DNA of 12,058 bases, taken from the NCBI GenBank assembly GCA_020025795.1, contig JAHHRK010000045.1:1-12058 (forward strand). The letters run 5' to 3'. The translations under genes and the position numbers were made by a program. This document shows positions 1 to 6,400 of this stretch, in pieces (position 1 is the first letter of the stretch; every line of letters starts with the position of its first letter). Origin of the DNA: Faecalibacterium sp. (GTDB taxonomy: Bacteria; Bacillota; Clostridia; Oscillospirales; Ruminococcaceae). The notes below the pieces were generated by a model. That model saw nothing but the letters and a program-made list of their open reading frames with translations. It did no database searches and was not told the origin of the DNA.

Positions 1-723
1 AACGAGGCACAGTCCAGCTCGATGATTCTGCAAAAGAGCTGCCACGATATGGATATTCTGATTTGGCTGATGGGCAAGCGCTGCGAGTCTGTAACGAGCT
101 TTGGCAGCATGCGCTATTATAACGAAGCCCACGCACCGGCAGGTGCACCGGCACGCTGCACCGACGGCTGCCCCCACAGCGCAGAATGTGTCTATGACGC
201 GCGTAAGATTTACCTGAACGGAAATGTCGGCTGGCCTACGGATATGCTGACCACTGATTTGACCCCGGAAGGCATTGAAAAGGCACTGCGCGAAGGCCCG
301 TATGGTCGCTGTGTGTATCATTGCGATAACGATGTGAATGACCGTCAGGTTGTGAATCTGGAGTTTGAAGGCGGCGGCGTGGCAACCTTTACCCTGAGCG
401 CCTTTACCACGGATACAGCGCGGCAGCTCAAGATTACCGGCACCAAGGCGCAGCTGACCGCAGACATGAACACCAATAAGGTGATCCTGCACCGCTTTGG
501 CGAGAAAGATCCGGTACAAATTCCGGTAAAGATGCCGGAGGTAACCAACAACTATGGCCATGGCGGCGGCGATTACTATTTGATGCGTGACTTTGTGCGT
601 GCTGTGCAGGGCGATACCGAAAAGAACCAGACCGATGCTTCGATTTCGCTGCAAAGCCATCTGATTTGCTTTGCGGCGGAGCGTTCCCGTAAAAACCGGG
701 AAGTGGTTGCGCTGGAGCTGTAA
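1..723 (+). CDS. Gfo/Idh/MocA-family oxidoreductase, C-terminal part (5' end outside window)
   Basis: The frame is open from base 1 (starting N-E-A-Q-S-S-S) to the stop at 721-723, so the ATG at 22 is internal and the gene begins left of the window. The visible 240 residues contain the segment KSCHDMDILIWLMG, typical of the second, substrate-binding domain of Gfo/Idh/MocA NAD(P)-dependent sugar or inositol dehydrogenases. The end has a GGGDYYLMRDFVRAV segment and a final helix typical of the same family. The Rossmann NAD(P)-binding domain would lie in the missing N-terminus. A cysteine-bearing insertion (RCTDGCPHSAEC, about 160-190) is followed by GRCVYHC at about 304-323. I infer that the four or more cysteines may be structural or metal-binding in this subgroup. 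The substrate cannot be told. A strong terminator follows 38 nt after the stop, so this is the last gene of its transcript. Confidence 0.85.
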   Translation, partial: NEAQSSSMILQKSCHDMDILIWLMGKRCESVTSFGSMRYYNEAHAPAGAPARCTDGCPHSAECVYDARKIYLNGNVGWPTDMLTTDLTPEGIEKALREGPYGRCVYHCDNDVNDRQVVNLEFEGGGVATFTLSAFTTDTARQLKITGTKAQLTADMNTNKVILHRFGEKDPVQIPVKMPEVTNNYGHGGGDYYLMRDFVRAVQGDTEKNQTDASISLQSHLICFAAERSRKNREVVALEL

Positions 724-760
724 GCAAAATAGGACTGGCCGTTTTAGGTACAGATAGAAT

Positions 761-793
761 AAAAAAGACACATCGCAGGATGTGTCTTTTTTA
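761..793 (+). terminator. Rho-independent terminator after the oxidoreductase
   Basis: A perfect 14-bp inverted repeat (761-774 with 779-792) closes a GCAG tetraloop. Its GC-richer part is GACACATC/GATGTGTC, and it ends in a T run. It ends the oxidoreductase transcript. The A run on the other side would also give a U tract in the opposite direction. Confidence 0.9.
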
Positions 794-842
794 TTTATCC
801 GCAGCTGCATAAACCTGCGCACATTCTGCAAGACTAAGCACA

Positions 843-860
843 GCAGGGCAAATGCCCTGC
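843..860. repeat. Perfect inverted repeat in the leader of the CotF-like gene
   Basis: GCAGGGCA (843-850) and TGCCCTGC (853-860) form an 8-bp perfect dyad separated by AA. It ends 12 nt before the AGGAGG ribosome site of the downstream gene. No T run follows, so it is not an intrinsic terminator. It could be an operator dyad or a 5'-UTR stem that protects or modulates the mRNA; the sequence does not decide between these. Confidence 0.5.
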
Positions 861-884
861 ACACGAGCAAAAGGAGGCAGAACC

Positions 885-1340
885 ATGACCTTTACCAAAA
901 AAGAGCAGAGCCTTTTGAAGGACCTGCAGAACGAAGAAAAACTGTGTGCTGAAAAGTACCGTAAGGCTGCTGAATCGGCCAACGATCCACTGCTGCAGCA
1001 GATGTTTGACCAGATCGGTCAGGAGGAAGAAGAGCACTACGAAACCGTGAGCCAGATGCTGGCCGGTACGGTGCCCGAACCCCGCGGCGTGGAAAAGAAG
1101 CGCGAAAAATCTTCGGAAACGCTGAAATCCAAGGTGGGCCGCGCCGCAAAGCAGCAGGACCAGTATTTGCTGGATGACTTGCTGGCAACCGAAAAGTATG
1201 TGGCAGGTGCTTACAATACCTCGGTGTTTGAATTCAGCGACGAAAAAGCGCGTCAGGCGCTCAGCGGAATCGAGCAGCAGGAGCAGCACCACGGCAAACG
1301 TCTGGCGGATTATATGCAGGCAAACGGCATGTACTGCTAA
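885..1340 (+). CDS. Ferritin-like / spore coat CotF-family protein
   Basis: A 151-residue soluble, highly charged, helical protein made of two similar halves. The first half (about 8-60) has LLKDLQNEEKLCAEKY and QEEEEHYETV. The second half (about 92-146) has LLDDLLATEKYVAGAYN and GIEQQEQHHGKRLADYM. Each half thus carries a Glu-rich helix followed by an E-x-x-H-like pair (E48/E49-H51; E130/E133-H136), as in ferritin-like four-helix bundles. The second half and the ending GMYC match the usual layout of CotF-family coat proteins, in which the core ends in a G-W/M-Y motif. The ATG at 885 is chosen because AAAGGAGG lies 6-8 nt before it. An upstream in-frame ATG at 852 sits inside a hairpin and has no ribosome site. 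Flanking terminators make it monocistronic. Its role (coat component, metal binding or stress protein) is unproven. Confidence 0.75.
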   Translation: MTFTKKEQSLLKDLQNEEKLCAEKYRKAAESANDPLLQQMFDQIGQEEEEHYETVSQMLAGTVPEPRGVEKKREKSSETLKSKVGRAAKQQDQYLLDDLLATEKYVAGAYNTSVFEFSDEKARQALSGIEQQEQHHGKRLADYMQANGMYC

Positions 1341-1349
1341 GCAGAACAG

Positions 1350-1380
1350 AAAAGGCAGAACGAGCTTCGTTCTGCCTTTT
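1350..1380 (+). terminator. Rho-independent terminator after the CotF-like gene
   Basis: AAAAGGCAGAACGA (1350-1363) pairs with TCGTTCTGCCTTTT (1367-1380) around a 3-nt loop, 9 nt after the stop codon. A and T runs on both sides would allow function in both directions. Confidence 0.9.
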
Positions 1381-1385
1381 ATTTG

Positions 1386-1394
1386 TGTTATACT
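1386..1394 (+). promoter_or_regulatory. Possible extended -10 promoter for the DNA glycosylase gene
   Basis: TGTTATACT at 1386-1394 fits the extended -10 form (TG-N-TATACT). The hexamer 17 nt upstream (1366-1371, TTCGTT) is a poor -35 and lies within the preceding terminator. The strong terminator just upstream means the glycosylase needs its own start site, which supports this call. The expected start is near 1401. Confidence 0.5.
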
Positions 1395-1425
1395 GGTGCC
1401 AAATAAGCAGGAAGGCGGCGGTACT

Positions 1426-1944
1426 ATGTCCAGGCTGGAACAGGATTTTTTTGAACGGAATACGCTTACCGTAGCACACGACTTAGTCGGTAAGATTCTG
1501 GTGCATCGAACGGCAGAAGGCGAGCAGCGCTTGCGCATTTCGGAGACCGAAGCCTATTGCGGCGAGGAAGATACTGCCTGCCATGCACACAAAGGCCGCA
1601 CAGCCCGAACCGAAGTGATGTACGGCGCGGCAGGCACGGTCTACATTTATTTGTGTTATGGGATGCACTGGCTTTTAAACATTGTCACAGCTCCGGTGGA
1701 TGAGCCGCAGGCCGTGCTGATTCGCGCTTGTGTGACAGCAGAAGGTCCAGGTCGGCTGACCAAGGCGCTGGGCATTACCGGAACGCTGAATCGCACCAGC
1801 GTGTTGGACCCGGCGGGGGAGCTTTGGGTGGAAGATGACGGCTTTTCCTGCACAGTCAGCACAGATAAACGAGTGGGCATTGGTTACGCCAGCCAGGAAG
1901 ATCAGGACAGATTGTGGCGGTTCAAGCTGGAAAAGCAAAAATAA
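1426..1944 (+). CDS. mpg: 3-methyladenine DNA glycosylase, AAG/MPG family (compact form)
   Basis: Base-excision repair enzyme that removes alkylated purines such as 3-methyladenine and hypoxanthine by cleaving the N-glycosidic bond in DNA. At 172 residues it carries the family landmarks in order: DLVGKILVH (19-27); ISETEAYCGEEDTACHAHKGRT (38-59), where the second Glu of ETEAY (E42) corresponds to the catalytic Glu of human AAG and Y44 to its intercalating-loop Tyr region; VMYGAAGTVYIYLCYGMHWLLNIV; AVLIRA; GPGRLTKALGI; RVGIG; and LWRF near the end. The stretch normally found between the LIRA segment and GPGKL (roughly 15-20 residues with arginines) is reduced to CVTAE, so the protein is shorter than the usual 190-210. 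The ATG at 1426 is preferred because the family homology begins there and GGAAGG lies about 10 nt upstream. It is monocistronic and converges on metI. Confidence 0.93.
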   Translation: MSRLEQDFFERNTLTVAHDLVGKILVHRTAEGEQRLRISETEAYCGEEDTACHAHKGRTARTEVMYGAAGTVYIYLCYGMHWLLNIVTAPVDEPQAVLIRACVTAEGPGRLTKALGITGTLNRTSVLDPAGELWVEDDGFSCTVSTDKRVGIGYASQEDQDRLWRFKLEKQK

Positions 1945-1947
1945 ACA

Positions 1948-1990
1948 GAAAAAAGAGCGGCGCAGCGTTTCGGCTGTACCGCTCTTTTTC
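1948..1990. terminator. Bidirectional terminator between the glycosylase gene and metI
   Basis: GAAAAAAGAGCGG on the left pairs with CCGCTCTTTTTC (1979-1990), with a partly paired GC-rich interior and a central TTTC. A and T runs flank both arms. It lies 3 nt after the glycosylase stop and 25 nt after the metI stop (on the - strand), so it probably ends both convergent transcripts. Confidence 0.88.
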
Positions 1991-2015
1991 TAGTAAGGAT
2001 CAAAGAATCAAAATA

Positions 2016-2693
2016 TCATTTGCGCAGGCGCTTGTCGCAATGCACGGACAAATGGGTGCCGATGCTCTGGAAGCACTGCACCAGCACGATCAGCAGGATC
2101 ACGGCTACCAGCATGATGGGCGTGTTGTAACGGTAGTAGCCGTAGCTGATTGCGACCTGACCCAGGCCGCCGCCGCCGATGGCACCGGACATGGCAGAGT
2201 AGCCCAGAATGGTGGTCAGTGCGGTGGTAATGTTGGCAATCAAGCCGGGCAGGCTTTCCGGCAGCATTACCTTGCAGATAATCTGGAAAGGCGTTGCGCC
2301 CATGCTCTGTGCAGCTTCGATCACGCCGTTGTCCACTTCACGCAGGCAGGTTTCGACCAAACGTGCTACAAAGGGGAAAGCGGCAACCACCAGCGGAACG
2401 ATGGTGGCATTGGTGCCAACCGTGGTGCCCAGAATCAGGCGGGACAGCGGGAACACCAGAATCATCAAAATCAGGAAGGGAATCGAGCGCAGCAGGTTGA
2501 TCACTACGTTCAGCAGCTTCATCAGCCAGCGAGGCAGAGGCAACACGCCGCCTTCTTCACCGACAACCAGCAAAACACCCATGGGGATGCCCAGCAAAAG
2601 GGCAAATGCGGTGGCGGCAATGGTGATATAAAACGTTTCCCACACGGCAACAGCCATATCCAGCCAGAAGGCTGCATTCATAATTTCACTCAT
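2016..2693 (-). CDS. metI: Methionine ABC transporter permease MetI
   Basis: Integral membrane subunit of the MetNIQ importer for methionine and its derivatives. The 225 residues show about five hydrophobic segments (about 15-45, 55-85, 92-112, 145-175, 185-212). The coupling-helix EAA motif is at 126-150 (EAAQSMGATPFQIICKVMLPE) and docks onto the MetN ATPase. The extracytoplasmic segment IPFLILMILVFPLSRLILGT is typical of MetI. The ATG overlaps the metN stop by 4 nt (ATGA), implying translational coupling. A near-perfect anti-16S match (GAGGAGGTGA, 2701-2710) precedes it. It is the last gene of the T-box-controlled metQ-metN-metI operon. Length and motifs are normal for the family. Confidence 0.95.
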   Translation of the reverse strand: MSEIMNAAFWLDMAVAVWETFYITIAATAFALLLGIPMGVLLVVGEEGGVLPLPRWLMKLLNVVINLLRSIPFLILMILVFPLSRLILGTTVGTNATIVPLVVAAFPFVARLVETCLREVDNGVIEAAQSMGATPFQIICKVMLPESLPGLIANITTALTTILGYSAMSGAIGGGGLGQVAISYGYYRYNTPIMLVAVILLIVLVQCFQSIGTHLSVHCDKRLRK

Positions 2694-3703
2694 AAACCGG
2701 TCACCTCCTCAACAATCACGCCGGACTGGGCACGAATATAGGCCAGAGCCTGGCGTGCCTGTTCGGTATCCTTGGGCAGGCGCAGCAGCATGCTGCCGTA
2801 GCACTGTCCGTTAATATCACGGGTATCTGCCGAAATCACGCTCACCAGCAGACCGGTGTCTCGTGCCAGGCAGGCCACCAGAGGCTGATCGGTGGAAGCA
2901 CCGTCATATACGGCGCGGACCACATGATCGTCCGGTGCAAAGGCGGAATAGTCCACGCTGGATGCGCCGCCGTTGGGCGAAACCAGGCGGCGAGCGGCGT
3001 CGGTTTTGGGGTTCTGGAAGATATCCCGCACTTCGCCGTCTTCTACCACGTGGCCGCCGTCCAGAATGGCAACGTGCGAGCAAATCTCCTCGACCACGCT
3101 CATCTGGTGGGTGATAACCACAACGGTGATGCCCAGCTTTTTGTTGATGTCCTTGATCAGACGCAGGATCGAACGGGTGGTGTCCGGGTCCAGTGCGCTG
3201 GTAGCTTCGTCACACAGCAGCACAGTGGGGTTGGTTGCCAAGGCGCGGGCAATGGCAACACGCTGCTTCTGGCCGCCGGAAAGCTGTGCCGGATAAGCAT
3301 TTGCCTTATCGGGCAGGCCAACCAGCGTCAAAAGCTCCATGGCACGTTTTTCGGCATCTGCCTTTTTTACGCCTGCCAGCTCCATGGGGAACACCACGTT
3401 TGCCAGGCAGGTGCGCTGCATCAGCAGGTTGAACTGCTGGAAAATCATGGTGATGTCACGGCGAGCCTTGCGCAGCTCAGCAGCGGTCAGCTTGCAAAGG
3501 TCTTTGCCATTGACGGTGACCGTGCCGCTGGTGGGGTGCTCCAACAGATTGATGCAGCGCACCAGCGTGGATTTGCCGGCGCCGGACATACCGATGATGC
3601 CGTAGATGTCGCCTTTTTCAATGGTCAGATTGATATCCTGCAGGGCATCAAAGGTGCCGCCCTGTACGGAAAAGGATTTACAAAGATTTTTGATCTCGAT
3701 CAC
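2690..3703 (-). CDS. metN: Methionine ABC transporter ATP-binding protein MetN
   Basis: Cytoplasmic ATPase of the methionine importer, 337 residues. Visible motifs are Walker A GMSGAGKST (38-46), Q-loop around Q89-Q90, ABC signature LSGGQ (141-145), Walker B LLCDE (162-166) with D-loop SALD, and switch His H200 (VITHQ). The C-terminal stretch from about 260 has the composition and length of the NIL (ACT-like) domain. In characterised MetN proteins that domain binds methionine and inhibits transport when the cell is replete. Translation starts at a GTG (3703), with AAGGAG 8 nt upstream; the family N-terminus MIEIKNL aligns exactly there. It lies 72 nt downstream of metQ and overlaps metI. Confidence 0.96.
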   Translation of the reverse strand: MIEIKNLCKSFSVQGGTFDALQDINLTIEKGDIYGIIGMSGAGKSTLVRCINLLEHPTSGTVTVNGKDLCKLTAAELRKARRDITMIFQQFNLLMQRTCLANVVFPMELAGVKKADAEKRAMELLTLVGLPDKANAYPAQLSGGQKQRVAIARALATNPTVLLCDEATSALDPDTTRSILRLIKDINKKLGITVVVITHQMSVVEEICSHVAILDGGHVVEDGEVRDIFQNPKTDAARRLVSPNGGASSVDYSAFAPDDHVVRAVYDGASTDQPLVACLARDTGLLVSVISADTRDINGQCYGSMLLRLPKDTEQARQALAYIRAQSGVIVEEVTGL

Positions 3704-3775
3704 GGGTTCTGCTCCTTACTATTTACTGTATTCCTGCGCGCCGGGATACAGCAGAAAACATACGAAAGATGGGTC

Positions 3776-4654
3776 TTAGCCCTTCAGTGCCTCCAGGCTG
3801 GTCTGCTTGCCGCCGTAGATGCCCATGGGCTCAACATGGATGCCGGCAACCTTTACGATGTGGGTGTTGTTCTGTGCGTTGAAGTCGTTCAGGTAGGGCT
3901 CGTGCTGGAAGTAGTTGGTATCCAGAGTGCCGTCTTCCACAACAGAGTTGGGGATGATGTAATCGTCGAACTCCTTTACATCCAGCGTGATGCCCTGGTC
4001 AGCCAGGATCTCGGATGCAACCGCCAGAATCTCAGCGTGGGGAGCCGGGCTGCAAGCGCAGGAAATGGTCTCGCCGTTCAGTGCTGCGTAATCCACATCA
4101 GCAGCCAGGCCGTCAGCCAGGGGGCTTGCTACGGTAGCAACAACAGCGCCGCCGTAGGTTTCGTTGATGAAGTCAGCAACCTGCTTGCTGGACAGTGCAG
4201 CAGCCAGAGCCTTGACCTTGGGGCTGTCCTGATTGCCGTCCTTGCAGCACAGCAGGTTCACATACTTGGAAGAACCGCCTTCGGAAGCCAGAGCCTCGGT
4301 GGTGGGGTCGATGCCGGCTGCGATTGCGTAGTTGGAGTTGATGACGGCAAAGTCAACGTCCTTCAGCACGTTGGGGATCTGTGCAGCTTCGACTTCAACG
4401 ATTTCCACATTGTACGGATTTTCGGCAATGTCCTTCTTGGTAGCGGTGATGTCCACGCCTTCCTTCAGGGTGAGGATGCCGTTTTCCTGCAGCAGCAGCA
4501 GAGCACGAGCTTCGTTGGTGGTGTCGTTGGGCACTGCAATTTTGAAAGCGCCCTTGCTGCCGCAGGCAGTCAGGGTAACAGGCAGGCTAGCTGCGATAGC
4601 GGTCAGGCCAGCAGCCTTCAGGAAATTACGACGGGTAATGTTGATGTTCTTCAT
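3776..4654 (-). CDS. metQ: Methionine-binding lipoprotein MetQ
   Basis: Extracytoplasmic substrate-binding subunit (NlpA/MetQ family) that delivers methionine to MetNI. 292 residues. The N-terminus shows a basic start, then TRRNFLKAAGL, a hydrophobic core and a lipobox LTAC, so the mature lipoprotein would begin at the Cys near residue 31. TRRNFLK fits the twin-arginine (Tat) consensus, which is unusual for this family (see findings). Family features follow: FKIAVPNDTTNEARALLLLQENGILTLK, NVEIVEVEAAQIPNVLKDVDFAVINSNYAIAAG, and near the end DTNYFQHEPYLNDFNAQN. The ATG at 4654 is preferred over an in-frame TTG at 4669, because the TTG overlaps the GGAGG ribosome site that serves the ATG. It is the first gene after the T-box leader. 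Confidence 0.95.
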   Translation of the reverse strand: MKNINITRRNFLKAAGLTAIAASLPVTLTACGSKGAFKIAVPNDTTNEARALLLLQENGILTLKEGVDITATKKDIAENPYNVEIVEVEAAQIPNVLKDVDFAVINSNYAIAAGIDPTTEALASEGGSSKYVNLLCCKDGNQDSPKVKALAAALSSKQVADFINETYGGAVVATVASPLADGLAADVDYAALNGETISCACSPAPHAEILAVASEILADQGITLDVKEFDDYIIPNSVVEDGTLDTNYFQHEPYLNDFNAQNNTHIVKVAGIHVEPMGIYGGKQTSLEALKG

Positions 4655-4717
4655 TGTGATGTCCTCCAAATTCGTTACAAATTCCTACGTACGGATATTT
4701 GCAGGGGCGAGAACAAA

Positions 4718-4769
4718 TAAAAAAGCTCCCGACCTTGTCTGTGCATATACACAAACAAGGACGGGAGCT
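4718..4769 (-). terminator. T-box-controlled intrinsic terminator in the metQ leader
   Basis: On the - strand AGCTCCCG-T-CCTTGT (4769-4755) pairs with ACAAGG-T-CGGGAGCT (4738-4724) around a short loop, followed by a run of six T. The two T·T positions form a symmetric mismatch. It lies just downstream of the T-box sequence, as expected for the terminator that uncharged tRNA suppresses. Confidence 0.93.
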
Positions 4770-5038
4770 GTAAAATACGCTCACGTGGTACCACCCTGCT
4801 TCACTGACCTTTCGCAAAGTCAGCCTCGAAAACTGCGCCACAGGAATGGTCTGTGGTTACAGCCGGACGCTTTAACGGGCGTACCCGTCGCGACCTTAGC
4901 ACTCTTTGTGCTTCGCCCGCGCAGCTCAGGAACCATTTTCGCAACCCTGTATCCTGCCCGCTTTCACCTGCCCGGGCTCTCTGAAAGGACCAATGCGAAT
5001 CGCTACTCTTTCCTTCATCGCCATTTTGAAATTGATAT
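4718..5038 (-). promoter_or_regulatory. T-box riboswitch, methionine-specific (ATG specifier), controlling metQNI
   Basis: Leader RNA of about 320 nt in front of metQ. The T-box core AGCAGGGTGGTACCACG (4800-4784) is nearly canonical and holds the bases that pair with the free tRNA acceptor end. Stem I is recognisable from GATGAAGGAAAGAGTAGC (about 5020-5003), through the distal GAGAGCCCGGGCAGGTGAAAG stretch, to the specifier region GCGAAAATGGTTCCTGAGC. Aligning that region by eye with the GAAA-GGC-ATTCTTGAGC region I recall from glyQS leaders places the specifier triplet ATG (Met) at 4936-4934. A Stem II/IIA-B-like segment with GACGGGTACGCCCGTTA follows (about 4886-4870). Stem III is CTGACTTT/AAAGGTCAG (4823-4804), directly before the T-box. 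The known mechanism is that uncharged tRNA-Met stabilises the antiterminator. This explains the 529-nt stretch without a gene. Confidence 0.95.
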
Positions 5039-5044
5039 GCCCGC

Positions 5045-5073
5045 ATTTTAGCGCATTTTTTTCGGGGTGTCAA
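5045..5073 (-). promoter_or_regulatory. Sigma-A promoter of the metQNI operon
   Basis: On the - strand TTGACA (5073-5068), a 17-nt spacer, then TAAAAT (5050-5045). Transcription should start near 5038, just before the Stem I bases of the T-box leader. The -35 is a perfect match and the -10 has one deviation. Confidence 0.9.
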
Positions 5074-5126
5074 GAGCCTTTTTGGAAAAAATATACTTTT
5101 TCCAGAAAATTTTTTGACATTTCGCC

Positions 5127-5173
5127 CACAAAAAAAGGTCGGTTGCCCGTTTTTTATCGGGCAGCCGACCTTT
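5127..5173 (-). terminator. Rho-independent terminator of the surface-glycan gene run
   Basis: Arms AAAGGTCGGCTGCCCG (5173-5158 on the - strand) and CGGGCAACCGACCTTT (5149-5134) form a 16-bp stem with one mismatch (C·A on this strand), an AT-rich 8-nt loop and a run of T. It starts 11 nt after the amidotransferase stop and insulates this operon from the met promoter downstream. Confidence 0.92.
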
Positions 5174-5183
5174 GCAGACGAAA

Positions 5184-6311
5184 TTACTTGTTCTGGTTTT
5201 CTTCCCAGATGGGTTCTTTCAGCATCCAGCGACCGAAGGAATCCTTGTAGAACAAATCCCGGTTGTAGAACTTGTCAATAATAGCCCAGAACTCGGACTC
5301 AGAGTAGCCGCAGAACTCGCAGAAGTCACGCACACAGCGGGGGTCTAGGTTGCCGTCGCGCTCCTTGATGATGGGAATAGCCTCTTCACGGGTCATCATG
5401 CCGTAGCGGATATAACGGGCGGTGTAGTCCGTAGCAGCGGCATGGCCGAACTTGGGATACTTCAGCCAGCTGTGCACCAGGTAAGCAGGGCTGTCGATCT
5501 GGTCGAAGTTTTCGGCGTGATGGGTACGATCCCACTCGTGGGTCAGATCGTGGAAGCCACGGCTCTTAGCGACCTGATAGTTCAGATAGCTGTTCCAGGG
5601 CAGGAAGTAGCTCATATAGAACGGGTCCAGACGCTTCAGATCCTCCGGAGAGGGAGCCTTGGTCAGAGCCAGGTCGTTGGCAGAAACACCGTAGCTGAGC
5701 AGCTCGTCTTCCGGGAAACCAACAGCAACACCGTTCTCGATCTGATCGCGGGCAGAGTAGGTTTCCTCATCGGCGTTGCCGCCGTACTCGAAGCTGACGT
5801 TTTCACCGTAGCACAGCAGCATGGTGTTGAACTTCAGTGCCATGTGCAGGGGGAAGGTGTAAATCAGGCGGTCAATATACCAGGTGGGCTTGCCGTACTT
5901 CTCGAAGAAGTTGCGCATCAGAATCTTCTGTGCTTTGATGCTGGGCTTGCAGCTGATGATGGTGCAGCCGAACGCCTCGCTGATGTTTTTTAGGTTGTGC
6001 TTGCCGGCTTCGGTCATGGGGAAGTTGTCCTCAGCACAGAACAGGATGGGGTTCATGTGCATGACTTCCTTCATGATATAAACCTGGAAGTGGCTGTCCT
6101 TGCCGCCGGAAACGGCGATAGCGCAGTCATAGTTGCCGGGGCCGTTGCAGCCGCGGTATTTATCGCACAGGGCCTCGAACTCTTTCCAGCGAGCGGCCCA
6201 GTCTACATCCTTGCGGTGCTCGTAGTGGCGGCAGGCGCTGCATACGCCTTCCTCATCAAAGGTGATGCCGGGACGGGTGTCCGGCATGGTGCATCGTTTG
6301 CAGTATTTCAT
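5184..6311 (-). CDS. N-acetyl sugar amidotransferase (PP-loop, WbpG/PseA-like)
   Basis: Predicted ATP-dependent enzyme that turns an N-acetyl group of a nucleotide-activated sugar into an acetamidino group, as in the WbpG and PseA/LegA-like family used for LPS, capsule or nonulosonic-acid glycans. 375 residues. Two CxxC pairs open the protein (C4, C7, C24, C27; CKRCTMPDTRPG), probably a zinc site. The PP-loop ATP-pyrophosphatase motif SGGKDS is at 68-73. FNTMLLCYGENVSFEYGG follows, and the C-terminus holds CVRDFCEFCGYSESEFW (326-342). The ATG at 6311 is preferred over that at 6317, since AAGGAG then sits 7 nt before the start rather than about 1. Characterised members use ammonia from HisH/HisF-like partners; none is in this window. 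The gene has its own consensus promoter but is also the last gene of the run that starts with the MBOAT gene. Confidence 0.88.
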   Translation of the reverse strand: MKYCKRCTMPDTRPGITFDEEGVCSACRHYEHRKDVDWAARWKEFEALCDKYRGCNGPGNYDCAIAVSGGKDSHFQVYIMKEVMHMNPILFCAEDNFPMTEAGKHNLKNISEAFGCTIISCKPSIKAQKILMRNFFEKYGKPTWYIDRLIYTFPLHMALKFNTMLLCYGENVSFEYGGNADEETYSARDQIENGVAVGFPEDELLSYGVSANDLALTKAPSPEDLKRLDPFYMSYFLPWNSYLNYQVAKSRGFHDLTHEWDRTHHAENFDQIDSPAYLVHSWLKYPKFGHAAATDYTARYIRYGMMTREEAIPIIKERDGNLDPRCVRDFCEFCGYSESEFWAIIDKFYNRDLFYKDSFGRWMLKEPIWEENQNK

Positions 6312-6400
6312 ATCCATTCTCCTTTTTGGAATGTTTGGAATGTAATGCGGTCGTACAGACCGGAAAAACAGAATACAAAAGGCAAAGCCCTTATAAATGC

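Noticed and set aside
806..837. Forespore-type (sigma G/F) promoter before the CotF-like gene
   Set aside because: A GCATA-like element is present, but the matching -10 region (about 829-837) fits poorly, so it is not better than chance.
852..884. Upstream in-frame ATG at 852 as the start of the CotF-like gene
   Set aside because: It lies inside the hairpin, has no ribosome site, and the added residues are not family-like. AAAGGAGG serves the ATG at 885.
1914..2741. Open frame on the + strand opposite metI
   Set aside because: It runs through the glycosylase stop region, the terminator and the whole of metI in antisense, and has a low-complexity Q/H/N-rich product typical of a shadow frame.
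3726..3751. Intrinsic terminator between metQ and metN
   Set aside because: The stem has a mismatch in the - strand RNA, no T run follows, and metN and metI need this transcript.
2924..4720. 598-codon open frame on the + strand opposite metN and metQ
   Set aside because: It lies antisense to two clearly recognised genes, has no family features, and arises from the codon bias of the - strand genes.
4680..5040. S-box (SAM) riboswitch before metQ
   Set aside because: No S-box core was seen, while the T-box sequence, specifier, Stem III and terminator are all in place.
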